A stretch of 9,436 bases of DNA from Candidatus Hydrogenedentota bacterium. GTDB taxonomy: Bacteria > Hydrogenedentota > Hydrogenedentia > Hydrogenedentales > SCBR16-9. A program made the translations under genes and the position numbers. Under the pieces are notes generated by a model that searched no databases, was not told the DNA's origin, and saw only the letters and a program-made list of their open reading frames with translations. Below, in pieces: positions 1 through 5,656 of this stretch (position 1 is its first letter; each line of letters starts with the position of its first letter). The stretch covers positions 1-9,436 of the forward strand of contig SKJD01000153.1 in NCBI GenBank assembly GCA_007116095.1. Reading direction: 5' to 3'.

Positions 1-190
1 CTTCTGTTGTGTTCAACACCGTCAAGGAGGCGTCTCGCTCTTCAGGCTGCCTGAATCTCTGTTACCTTGGAAACCATTGGGATAAAAAGGTTCACTGGCG
101 CCCGCACTTGGAAATGTCGGGCAACGTGCTACATTGTACTCGGTTGTTCGCCGGATAGGAAAGGAATACGATGTGGCCGAAGGGGTACTT
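1..190. other. Gene-free left edge
   Basis: I see no gene here that I would defend. Short open frames exist on the plus strand, but they have no ribosome binding site and give Arg/Gly-rich, compositionally implausible products. A 7-bp inverted repeat TTCAGGC-T-GCCTGAA sits at 41-55. It could be the end of a terminator for a gene to the left, since a short T-containing stretch follows, or a small operator. Nothing else is recognised. Confidence 0.5.
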
Positions 191-236
191 ACACAAAACG
201 GCCGGAAGCGGTGTCGGGTGGATGCGCTTCCGGCCG
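191..236 (-). terminator. Intrinsic terminator of the pseudopilin gene
   Basis: A perfect 12-bp inverted repeat pairs CGGCCGGAAGCG (199-210) with CGCTTCCGGCCG (225-236) around a 14-nt loop. Read on the minus strand the stem is followed directly by TTTTGTGT (198-191), the layout of a Rho-independent terminator. It lies 45 nt past the stop codon of the minus-strand pseudopilin gene, so termination of that transcript is the natural reading. On the plus strand the stem is followed by GTGGTCGG with no T-tract, so it is unlikely to work in that direction. Confidence 0.8.
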
Positions 237-280
237 GTGGTCGGTCAGGATGTATTCAGGGGCTTATCGGGGCTGGGGCA

Positions 281-1342
281 TCAACCAAAGCCGCCCATCA
301 AGAAGGTGACGAAGCTGGTCTCGTCGGCCAGGGCGTTGGGCGCGGGAGCGACGGAGAGCATCGGGGCCTTCTCGTTGTAGCGGACGAATTCGACGTGGCC
401 GTCCATGAATAACACGTTCGAGCCGCCGGGCACGTGGTTGTAGAAGGCAATGGCCGGGGGCACCGGGAGGCCGGCGTCCATGGCGATGTTGTCTGTGTTG
501 GCCCAGGTGTCGAACATCACGAAGAGCTCGCTCTGCGCGGTGGCGGCGGCGCCGGGGTTGTTGATGTCGGTGATGAAAAAGCGCTCCACGCCTTCCCGCA
601 GGCGGGTGTAGCTGTTGGGCAGCGGCTCGCCATTGTCATCAGTGAAGCCACCCTGGCCGCCGGGACGGTGCTGCTCCAGGACGCTACCACTGATGTCGTC
701 AATGTTCACCGTGAGTGATACCCAGGTGCCGAAGTCCGTGCAGCCGATGTCGGCCATGGAACCAACGCCGCGCACCGGGCCAGCCTGTTCCGTGGTCCAC
801 CAGTTGGCGCGGGTCCACACGGTATCCATATACTGGGACTGTGTACGGACCGCGTAGGGGTTGTAGAAGTAGGAGACGGGGAAGGAGAGGTAGAAGTTCA
901 GGCAGTCTTGTACGCCGGTTTCCGAGGCAAGCCGCGCGAGATTTTGGATTTGCCCGGTGAAATCATCCTCCACCCCGAAGCCGCCGATGCCCCAGGGGTC
1001 CCAGTCGGCGCGGGAATCCGACGGACAAATGGCGATGCTTGGGTCGTTCCAGTAGTCCGGATAGAGGGCATCGCCCTTCATGCCATTCATCCAGGAATAA
1101 ACCCAGGAGCCGTTGTGGGCGAAGGTCGTGTTGCCGGGGGGGAACATGCCGCCCCGGTTTTCGCCGGAATACATCTTCAAGACCAAACCCCACTGCTTGA
1201 GGTTGTTGGCGCACGAGGCGCGACGGGCCGCTTCGCGTGCGCGGGCCAGGGCGGGAAGCAGAATCGCCGCCAGGATGCCGATGATGGCGATCACCACCAG
1301 CAGCTCGATGAGCGTGAAACCACGTTTCCGTTGTCGACTCAT
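281..1342 (-). CDS. Prepilin-like secreted protein with H-Xn-DG motif
   Basis: This 353-residue protein begins with a class III (type IV pilin-like) signal: a basic leader MSRQRKRG, a cleavage point between G8 and F9, a glutamate at mature position 5 (E13), and a hydrophobic helix to about residue 32. [18 protein letters not shown] (33-50) follows, a hallmark of the large pseudopilin families of Planctomycetota and relatives. Residues 303-316 carry the H-Xn-DG signature (NVLFMDGH), here with ten residues between H303 and D314 rather than the usual nine. After prepilin-peptidase cleavage it is probably exported by a type II secretion or type IV pilus machine; its exact role is unknown. The start has a strong GGAGG 8 nt upstream, and a clear terminator follows the stop. 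It is divergent from an AraC-type regulator, which may control it. Such genes occur in many copies per genome, so a specific function should not be assumed. Confidence 0.9.
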   Translation of the reverse strand: MSRQRKRGFTLIELLVVIAIIGILAAILLPALARAREAARRASCANNLKQWGLVLKMYSGENRGGMFPPGNTTFAHNGSWVYSWMNGMKGDALYPDYWNDPSIAICPSDSRADWDPWGIGGFGVEDDFTGQIQNLARLASETGVQDCLNFYLSFPVSYFYNPYAVRTQSQYMDTVWTRANWWTTEQAGPVRGVGSMADIGCTDFGTWVSLTVNIDDISGSVLEQHRPGGQGGFTDDNGEPLPNSYTRLREGVERFFITDINNPGAAATAQSELFVMFDTWANTDNIAMDAGLPVPPAIAFYNHVPGGSNVLFMDGHVEFVRYNEKAPMLSVAPAPNALADETSFVTFLMGGFG

Positions 1343-1469
1343 TTTCTAGTCCTCCGTTGCGTAAGAAATATAATGAAACAAAACTACTATGCCTATTGTA
1401 CCCGAAATATACACCTTTTTGCGCAATTCATGCTAGAATGCAAAAAAACGGAATTGGAACAATATTGAC
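1343..1469. promoter_or_regulatory. Divergent promoter region, pseudopilin / AraC gene
   Basis: This 127-bp AT-rich spacer separates the divergent pseudopilin and AraC-type genes and must hold both start signals. For the plus strand the best candidate is an extended -10, TGC-TAGAAT (1431-1439), with no good -35; it would start transcription about 24 nt before the regulator gene. For the minus strand a GGAGG ribosome site (about 1351-1355) precedes the pseudopilin, and TACAAT is a possible -10 (plus-strand ATTGTA, 1395-1400). A small palindrome TTGCGCAA (1419-1426) and a 6-bp inverted repeat CAATTC/GAATTG (1424-1429, 1451-1456) could be protein sites. No element is certain. Confidence 0.4.
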
Positions 1470-2495
1470 ATGCCGCTATCGCCGAAAATCACGTACACCA
1501 ACGAATTCATGGGATTGCACCTTCGACGCCCGGTCGCCATGAAAGGGTTTCATTTTAATTGTCGCAATTCTGATAAAAATTTAGGGGATTTGTTGCCGGG
1601 AGCGGCGTTTTGGCGGCGTCAATGTGTGGATTGTGATCATGAGGCGGTCGTGCCTCACAATCACGATTTCTATGAAATTGCCATCATGATTGACGGTGGG
1701 GCGCTCCATTACAACGACGTGAAAGAGGAGATGGTGGGGCCGGGGACGATTTTGATCATCCCGCCGGGCGTCTGTCATGGCTTCCGGGAGCTGGCCGGGC
1801 TGCGCAAGGTAAACATGTACTACATCACCGAGTGGCTGGCCGACGATTTGCAGTTGCTGTGGCGGCAGGAGGCGCTGGTGCCGTTGTTTCTCGGACACAT
1901 GCTCTTCCAGCCCGCTATCGCCCGGACCCTGCAACACCCGACCATATCCTTCCGCTGTGACCCGAAGACGCTGGGGGAAATCCTGGAAGAGCTCCGGGCG
2001 ATTCAAGAGGAAATGGATGCCCCAGATTCCTCGCTGGTGTATATCCAGGCTGCTTTTCTGAAAGTGCTTGTGCGTATGAGCCAGGCCTTCACGCGTATGA
2101 ACCCGGACTGGCAGGCAGGGCGTGCGATGGTGCGCAAGGAAGTGGTGTATGTCCTGCGGGAAGTGGAGGAATGCATCGACGGCAACCGGAAATTCGACAT
2201 GCGCGAGGTCGCCCGGAGCCTCGACATGACCCAGGAATACGTCTGCCGCCTTTTCAAGCAGGCGACCGGTCGTCCGCCCATGGAGTACTACCAGTACCGT
2301 CGCATCCAGCAGGGGGCGCGGCGGCTGTTGTTGCCCGAGGCCAGCGTGACGGAAATCGCCCACGAGCTCGGCTTCTGCGACGCCTCCCACTTCAGCCGGC
2401 AGTTCCGCCGGTACATGGGCAAAGAGCCCCGGGAATACCGCAAGATTTTCCAGACCGGCGCCGCGGAGCCCCCATGGTTTCCGATGGATTTGTAG
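1470..2495 (+). CDS. AraC-family transcriptional regulator, cupin sensor
   Basis: This 341-residue protein has the usual two-part AraC/XylS layout. The N-terminal sensor resembles the cupin-type AraC ligand-binding fold: PHNHDFYEI (62-70), a negative-sensor-like MIDGGALHYND, then PGTILIIPPGVCHGF (91-105). The C-terminal DNA-binding domain (about 243-325) has two helix-turn-helix units, the first around MREVARSLDMTQEYVCRLFK and the second around SVTEIAHELGFCDASHFSRQ, ending in the typical GKEPREYRK. Such proteins usually sense a sugar or related small molecule and activate nearby genes. The start at 1470 is weakly supported because only GGAA-like sequence lies upstream; M14 or M24 are alternatives just before the conserved region. 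Likely targets are the divergent pseudopilin gene or its own promoter. The ligand cannot be deduced. The stop codon lies within a repeated TTGTAGGGGCG tag. Confidence 0.9.
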   Translation: MPLSPKITYTNEFMGLHLRRPVAMKGFHFNCRNSDKNLGDLLPGAAFWRRQCVDCDHEAVVPHNHDFYEIAIMIDGGALHYNDVKEEMVGPGTILIIPPGVCHGFRELAGLRKVNMYYITEWLADDLQLLWRQEALVPLFLGHMLFQPAIARTLQHPTISFRCDPKTLGEILEELRAIQEEMDAPDSSLVYIQAAFLKVLVRMSQAFTRMNPDWQAGRAMVRKEVVYVLREVEECIDGNRKFDMREVARSLDMTQEYVCRLFKQATGRPPMEYYQYRRIQQGARRLLLPEASVTEIAHELGFCDASHFSRQFRRYMGKEPREYRKIFQTGAAEPPWFPMDL

Positions 2496-2525
2496 GGGCG
2501 CAAGATGATAGCCCGGTGGGCGCTC
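2490..2525. repeat. TTGTAGGGGCG repeat, copy 1
   Basis: TTGTAGGGGCG (2490-2500) followed by GTGGGCGC (2517-2524) recurs at 2731-2741 and 2750-2757 with different spacing. The first copy contains the AraC gene's TAG stop at 2493-2495. This looks like a dispersed intergenic repeat of the GTAGGGGC...GTGGGCGCCC type seen in several GC-rich bacterial genomes; that family link is from memory. Confidence 0.5.
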
Positions 2526-2530
2526 TATCC

Positions 2531-2583
2531 CGAACCACGAAAGGCACGAAAAGGCACGAAAAGGCACGAAAAGGCACGAAAAA
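2531..2583. repeat. Short tandem array, (AAGGCACGAA)x4
   Basis: Four exact 10-bp units AAGGCACGAA occupy 2541-2580, preceded by a CCACGA start (2535-2540) and trailed by AAA. The period is close to one DNA helical turn. The sequence belongs with the CCACGAA/CCACGGAA-type intergenic repeats, a related member of which appears at 5546-5626. Open frames crossing it translate to K/R/G-rich strings (KARKGTKRHEKARK) that are repeat artefacts, not genes. Confidence 0.85.
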
Positions 2584-2692
2584 TGTCTACGGCCTTATCC
2601 CGTGCTACCTGCTGCGCCCGCTCCGCAGTCGGGGGGACGCATGTCACACGATTGCTCTTCTGTATGTGTGTACTGTTTGTGTTTTTATCTGG

Positions 2693-2712
2693 ATGCCTGC
2701 CTGCGCAGGCAT
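2693..2712. repeat. REP-like hairpin, copy 1
   Basis: ATGCCTGC-CTGC-GCAGGCAT is a perfect 8-bp stem with a 4-nt loop, followed by GACGAT. A second, degenerate copy with the same GGCATGACGAT end lies at 2811-2847. It resembles the short palindromic GCAGGCATGACG-type intergenic repeats of many bacteria. In this convergent spacer it could also act as a bidirectional transcription barrier, but there is no T-tract next to the stem. Confidence 0.7.
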
Positions 2713-2730
2713 GACGATCGGGGGGCTGTG

Positions 2731-2760
2731 TTGTAGGGGCGTCCCCCTGTGGGCGCCCAG
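2731..2760. repeat. TTGTAGGGGCG repeat, copy 2
   Basis: TTGTAGGGGCG (2731-2741) recurs exactly as at 2490-2500, again followed by GTGGGCGC (2750-2757). Here the internal spacer is shorter and extends into GGGCGCCCAGGGCAGGCACG, the usual continuation of this kind of repeat. It is embedded among the hairpin repeats and has no coding role I can see. Confidence 0.5.
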
Positions 2761-2810
2761 GGCAGGCACGATCACCCCGTTTGCTAACACACCTGCCGCA
2801 TCGCGACCCC

Positions 2811-2847
2811 GCCAGTCGTCATCCCTGCTTAGGCATGACGATTTGGC
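2811..2847. repeat. REP-like hairpin, copy 2
   Basis: TCGTCATCCCT (2816-2826) pairs with AGGCATGACGA (2831-2841) around GCTT with one mismatch. After a short bulge the stem resumes with GCCA (2811-2814) and TGGC (2844-2847). It shares GGCATGACGAT with the hairpin at 2693-2712. It sits about 60 nt past the adenylate kinase stop on the minus strand and could serve as its 3' end, though without a clear U-tract. Confidence 0.6.
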
Positions 2848-2908
2848 GGTAATATCAGAACTGCACCCCAAATTATTGAGCGTGTATTTGCCATCCTGTG
2901 CCGGGGCT

Positions 2909-3571
2909 TCAGGCGCTGGCTTCCACGTATTCGCTGATGGGGAGGCTGATGCGTTTGCGGATTTCGTTTTGGACTTCTTCGACGGTGCCGCTGCCGTCGA
3001 CGTTGAGCACAAGTTCTTTGCGGCGGAAGAGATCGAGTACCGGGGCGGTCTTGTTATGGTAGTTGCGCAAGCGTTCGCGCAGGGCCTGTTCGTTGTCGTC
3101 TTTGCGGCGTTCCAGGCGGCCCCCGCAGACGTCGCAGGTGTCGGGTACGGCGGGGCGGCGGTGGATCAGGTTGTAGTCGAGGCCGCAATGGCTGCAAAGA
3201 CGGCGGGAGCGCACCCGTTTCATCACGAGTTTATCGGGTACATCAATATGGATCACGGCGTCGATGTCGTAGCTTTCGAGGAAGAATTCGGATTGGCGCG
3301 CGTTGCGGGGGAAGCCGTCCAGGATGAAGCCGTAATTCCAGTCGTGGTCCTCCAGGCGCTTGCGGATGATTTCCTCCACAATGTCGTCGGGCACGAGCTT
3401 GCCCGCGCTGATGATCCGGTTGATTCGGGCGGCCAGCTTGGTGTGCTCCTGGATATTCCAGCGGAAAATGTCGCCGACGCTGATGTGTACCAGTTCAAAA
3501 TCTTCCCGAAGCATCTTCGCCTGGGTGCCTTTACCACACCCCTGTACCCCCATAATGATGTATTTGTGCAT
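2909..3571 (-). CDS. adk: Adenylate kinase (zinc-lid type)
   Basis: Nucleoside monophosphate kinase of 220 residues, the expected length for a long-lid adenylate kinase, which interconverts ATP + AMP and 2 ADP in the cytoplasm. The P-loop is GVQGCGKGT (8-16), the AMP-site stretch ISVGDIFR (30-37), and GFILDGFPR (81-89) is the conserved DGFPR strand. The lid (about 121-160) carries four cysteines C126-x2-C129 and C146-x2-C149, a structural zinc site, followed by RKDDNEQALRERL. Two departures from the norm: the P-loop reads VQGCGKGT rather than the usual PGxGKGT, and the canonical STGD is SVGD, losing a threonine that contacts AMP in E. coli Adk. A divergent adenylate kinase or a relative with altered NMP preference is therefore possible. 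GAGGAA lies about 8 nt before the ATG. The gene is 176 nt downstream of pyrB. Confidence 0.9.
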   Translation of the reverse strand: MHKYIIMGVQGCGKGTQAKMLREDFELVHISVGDIFRWNIQEHTKLAARINRIISAGKLVPDDIVEEIIRKRLEDHDWNYGFILDGFPRNARQSEFFLESYDIDAVIHIDVPDKLVMKRVRSRRLCSHCGLDYNLIHRRPAVPDTCDVCGGRLERRKDDNEQALRERLRNYHNKTAPVLDLFRRKELVLNVDGSGTVEEVQNEIRKRISLPISEYVEASA

Positions 3572-3747
3572 GGTTCAATTCCTCTGCGTGCACAACGGTT
3601 GTGAATTGGATTGCGTCTGTTGGATGGTTCTTCGACGAAGCGCCAACAAAGCTGTATAATGCGTGATGCAAGCCCCCGGTATCAACCCACAGGCTTCGGG
3701 GCCTCCCCCCCAGGGAAATGTTCAAAGCTGGCGGCTGTAGGGCCGCT
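3572..3747. other. pyrB-adk intergenic spacer
   Basis: This is a 176-bp gap on the minus strand. Next to the pyrB stop are small G+C inverted repeats: GCGGC (3731-3735) with GCCGC (3742-3746), or alternatively TGGCGGC (3729-3735) with GCCGCCA (3757-3763), which would overlap the pyrB end. None has a U-tract, so a terminator is not supported. A weak -10-like TATACA (plus 3652-3657) has no matching -35. Whether adk is transcribed from pyrB or from its own promoter cannot be settled by eye. Confidence 0.4.
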
Positions 3748-4716
3748 CTACTCCTGGCCGCCACCGTTGACCAGCAGGTGCATCACCGCCATGCGGATGG
3801 CGACGCCATTGCTGACCTGATCCAGGATGACGCTGCGTTCACCGTCGGCGACCTCGCTGCTCAGTTCAACGTCCCGGTTGATGGGGCCGGGATGCATGAC
3901 GAGGGCGTGTTCCGGTGCATAGCGCATGGTTGCTGTATTGACCTGGAAAAGTCGGATATATTCGCGCAGGCTTGGGAACAGGGCCTTGGCCTGACGCTCA
4001 AGCTGGAGACGCAGGGTGTAGACCACATCCACGTCCGCCAGGGCTTCCTCGAGGTTGGCGGTCACCTGCACGCCCATTTGCGCGATGCCCTGGGGCATTA
4101 AGGTTGACGGACCACAGAGACGCACCTCGGCCCCCAGTCGCTTCAGGCAGAGTATGTTGCTGCGCGCCACCCGGCTGTGCTCGACATCCCCGACAATGGC
4201 GACTTTCAGCCCGTCCAGCGTGGCTTCCGGGTCCCCCAGGCGCAACCGCAATTGTTTGCGGATGGTGTAGGCGTCCAGCAGCGCCTGTGTCGGGTGTTCA
4301 TGGCGGCCATCCCCGGCGTTGATGATGTGTGAGGCATGGCGATCCGCGAGGATGTGGGGCACGCCGGCGCAACCGTGGCGGATGACAATGACATCGGCGT
4401 GGATGGCTTCGATATTCGCCAGGGTGTCATGGAGGGTTTCCCCCTTGACCGAGCTCGAGCTGGCGGCGGTCATGGCCAGGGTGTCGGCGCTCAGGCGCTT
4501 GGCGGCCAACTCAAAGGAATTGCGGGTGCGGGTGCTGGGCTCGTAGAACCAGTTCACCACCAGGCGCCCCTTTAACAAAGGCACCTTCTTGATCCCGCTG
4601 GACCGTTCCGAGATCGCCGCAAATTGCGGGGCCGTGTCGAGAATGAGTGTGATCTCATCGCGACTTAACGCTTCAATGCCAATCAGATCCTTGCGGGACC
4701 AACCCCCATCCGCCAT
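3748..4716 (-). CDS. pyrB: Aspartate carbamoyltransferase catalytic subunit
   Basis: ATCase joins carbamoyl phosphate and aspartate into carbamoyl aspartate, the committed step of de novo pyrimidine synthesis. The 322-residue length is typical of the catalytic chain. Diagnostic motifs are in place: FYEPSTRTRNSFE (57-69, carbamoyl phosphate loop), a serine/lysine loop SSSSVKGET (86-94), RHGCAG (113-118), HEHPTQALLDAYT (139-151), VGDVEHSRVARSN (175-187), LRLQLER (235-241) and HPGPINRDVE (275-284). The start at 4716 is chosen because AAGGAG (plus 4728-4733) precedes it and the family N-terminus begins here; the frame stays open further upstream but overlaps pyrR. It lies 43 nt after the pyrR stop, so the two are almost certainly co-transcribed and controlled by PyrR/UMP. 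No pyrI regulatory chain or dihydroorotase gene follows. Confidence 0.95.
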   Translation of the reverse strand: MADGGWSRKDLIGIEALSRDEITLILDTAPQFAAISERSSGIKKVPLLKGRLVVNWFYEPSTRTRNSFELAAKRLSADTLAMTAASSSSVKGETLHDTLANIEAIHADVIVIRHGCAGVPHILADRHASHIINAGDGRHEHPTQALLDAYTIRKQLRLRLGDPEATLDGLKVAIVGDVEHSRVARSNILCLKRLGAEVRLCGPSTLMPQGIAQMGVQVTANLEEALADVDVVYTLRLQLERQAKALFPSLREYIRLFQVNTATMRYAPEHALVMHPGPINRDVELSSEVADGERSVILDQVSNGVAIRMAVMHLLVNGGGQE

Positions 4717-4759
4717 CGTCGCTTGTGCTCCTTGCCATTTGGTTGGGCCATCGTCTGCT

Positions 4760-5362
4760 TCAACTATCCAAGTCGACTGGGGGGATATCCGTCTCAATGG
4801 CCGGGCGTTCTTCCACCAGCACCATATCTTCCCCGTCAATTTCGTGTAAATGCACCGAGACCCAGTCCCGGGGCGTGGTGCCGACCTGCCAGCCGAGGTA
4901 ATCCGCCTGGATGGGAAGTTCCCGGTTGCCGCAGTCGATGAGGCAGGCCAACTGAATCCGCCGTGGGCGACCGTAATCCATGACTTCATCCATGGCGGCG
5001 CGGATGGTGCGTCCCGCGGCGAGCACATCGTCCACCAGCAAAACCGTGCGGTCGTCCACATTAAAATCGAAATGGGTCTCGCCCTTGGGGCTTTTCACCA
5101 CGCCCATACCGCTGCGATAGTCATCCCGGTACAGCGTGGTAGCCAGCGATCCCACCGGCGCCTGGTAGCCCGTGAGGCGGTGGATTTCCGCCGCAATGCG
5201 ATCGGCCAGGGGACGTCCCCGGCGCAGAATCCCCAGCAAGACCAACGCATCAATCGGGTCGTTTTCCGAGATAATTTCCTGCGCCATGCGGTGGATCGCG
5301 GCTTCCATGGCCTCACCGGTCATAATGATCGTGTCTTCGTGGGGAATGTCCGTGTGCTTCAT
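4760..5362 (-). CDS. pyrR: PyrR regulator / uracil phosphoribosyltransferase
   Basis: PyrR-family phosphoribosyltransferase of 200 residues. In Bacillus PyrR binds pyr mRNA when UMP is high and lowers expression; many homologues also make UMP from uracil and PRPP. Visible landmarks, numbered from the chosen ATG: GILRRGRPLADRIA (44-57), the TTLYRDDYR element (75-83), the PRPP loop VLLVDDVLAAGRTIRA (107-122), and the GRPRRIQLACLIDCGNRELPI stretch (131-151) that matches the PyrR/UPRTase C-terminal core. The PRPP loop has AAG where Bacillus PyrR has YTG, a small departure. Start choice is uncertain: the ATG at 5362 gives a length close to the family but has no good ribosome site, while an in-frame GTG at 5398 has a weak AGG about 11 nt upstream. 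It is the first gene of a pyrR-pyrB unit. Confidence 0.93.
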   Translation of the reverse strand: MKHTDIPHEDTIIMTGEAMEAAIHRMAQEIISENDPIDALVLLGILRRGRPLADRIAAEIHRLTGYQAPVGSLATTLYRDDYRSGMGVVKSPKGETHFDFNVDDRTVLLVDDVLAAGRTIRAAMDEVMDYGRPRRIQLACLIDCGNRELPIQADYLGWQVGTTPRDWVSVHLHEIDGEDMVLVEERPAIETDIPPVDLDS

Positions 5363-5407
5363 ACCTGCTTTCACTACAAGTTGGCCGGGCGGCGCCACTG
5401 CTTTGCG

Positions 5408-5429
5408 AGCCTGCGCAAGGACCGCGCAG
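5408..5429 (-). promoter_or_regulatory. Leader hairpin before pyrR
   Basis: A perfect 6-bp stem (plus strand CTGCGC 5411-5416 with GCGCAG 5424-5429) encloses a 7-nt loop in the transcribed pyrR leader. On the RNA-sense strand the loop and 3' arm read GGTCC-TTGCGC-AGGCT (5423-5408). This resembles the Bacillus PyrR target ARUCCNGNGAGGYU at both ends but is two nucleotides longer and different in the middle. If translation starts at the GTG at 5398, the AGG here would be its ribosome site, so hairpin or PyrR binding could block initiation. This is suggestive only. Confidence 0.3.
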
Positions 5430-5462
5430 ACGTGGGCGAACCCGATACCGCATGCAGCGCAC

Positions 5463-5492
5463 AGTATAGCAAGGATTCAGGGAAATTCGCAA
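5463..5492 (-). promoter_or_regulatory. Sigma70-like promoter of pyrR-pyrB
   Basis: On the minus strand TTGCGA (plus TCGCAA, 5487-5492) and TATACT (plus AGTATA, 5463-5468) are separated by 18 bp, a good match to -35/-10 consensus (4/6 and 5/6). The predicted start near 5456 leaves a leader of about 90 nt before pyrR. This supports pyrR-pyrB being a separate transcription unit from the URO-D gene upstream. Confidence 0.6.
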
Positions 5493-5545
5493 TCTGTCGC
5501 GGTTTTTTGGATGCGATTCCAAGGTAATGAACCGGGGATGATCTA

Positions 5546-5626
5546 CCACGGAAAACACGGAAGGCACGGAAAAGGGATGTAACGGCAATATGGCCCATTT
5601 CCGTGCGCTTTTTGTGTCTATCGTGG
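5546..5626. repeat. CCACGGAA-type repeat with inverted arms
   Basis: CCACGGAAAACACGGAAGGC continues to AAAAGGG (left arm 5546-5576) and is mirrored by a right arm (5594-5626) ending ATCGTGG. The inner stem pairs 5564-5576 with 5594-5606 at 12 of 13 positions around a 17-nt loop; the outer CCACG/CGTGG also pairs. The left arm shares the GGCACG(G)AAAA core with the tandem array at 2541-2580, so both belong to one dispersed family. It lies just past the URO-D gene stop (minus strand) and before the pyrR promoter and could act as a transcript end, though no clean U-tract is present. Confidence 0.8.
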
Positions 5627-5656
5627 ACAAATATGTTGCTGGAAACGCCTTGCCGT

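Larger units (their letters stand above)
2496..2908. other. Convergent gene-free spacer filled with repeats
   Basis: This 413-bp region lies between the convergent ends of the AraC-type gene and the adenylate kinase gene. It holds two TTGTAGGGGCG tags, the four-unit AAGGCACGAA array and two GCAGGCATGACG-type hairpins. I see no credible gene. A 69-codon plus-strand frame (2505-2714) ends in a stretch that mimics a lipoprotein signal (LFVFLSGC), but its start is the tandem array and its end is the hairpin repeat, so I treat it as spurious. The remaining roughly 60 nt (2848-2908) show nothing recognisable. Confidence 0.7.

Noticed and set aside
2531..2583. CRISPR array
   Set aside because: The four units are contiguous 10-bp repeats without spacers, and no cas genes are present.
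2505..2714. 69-codon plus-strand frame ending in a lipoprotein-like LFVFLSGC
   Set aside because: Its first part is the AAGGCACGAA tandem array and its end is the GCAGGCATGACG hairpin repeat; the lipobox-like end (GCLPAQA) is a known-looking translation of such repeats. No ribosome site.
2171..3604. 477-codon plus-strand frame spanning the AraC end, spacer and adk antisense
   Set aside because: It crosses the AraC gene in another frame, a repeat region and the complement of adk; no single protein could be real there.
3651..3660. Plus-strand TATAAT at 3655-3660 as a promoter
   Set aside because: There is no -35 at a suitable distance, and only antisense sequence to pyrB lies downstream.
4717..5061. 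N-terminal extension of the pyrB frame
   Set aside because: The open frame continues upstream, but it overlaps pyrR out of frame; the conserved ATCase start and AAGGAG support 4716.
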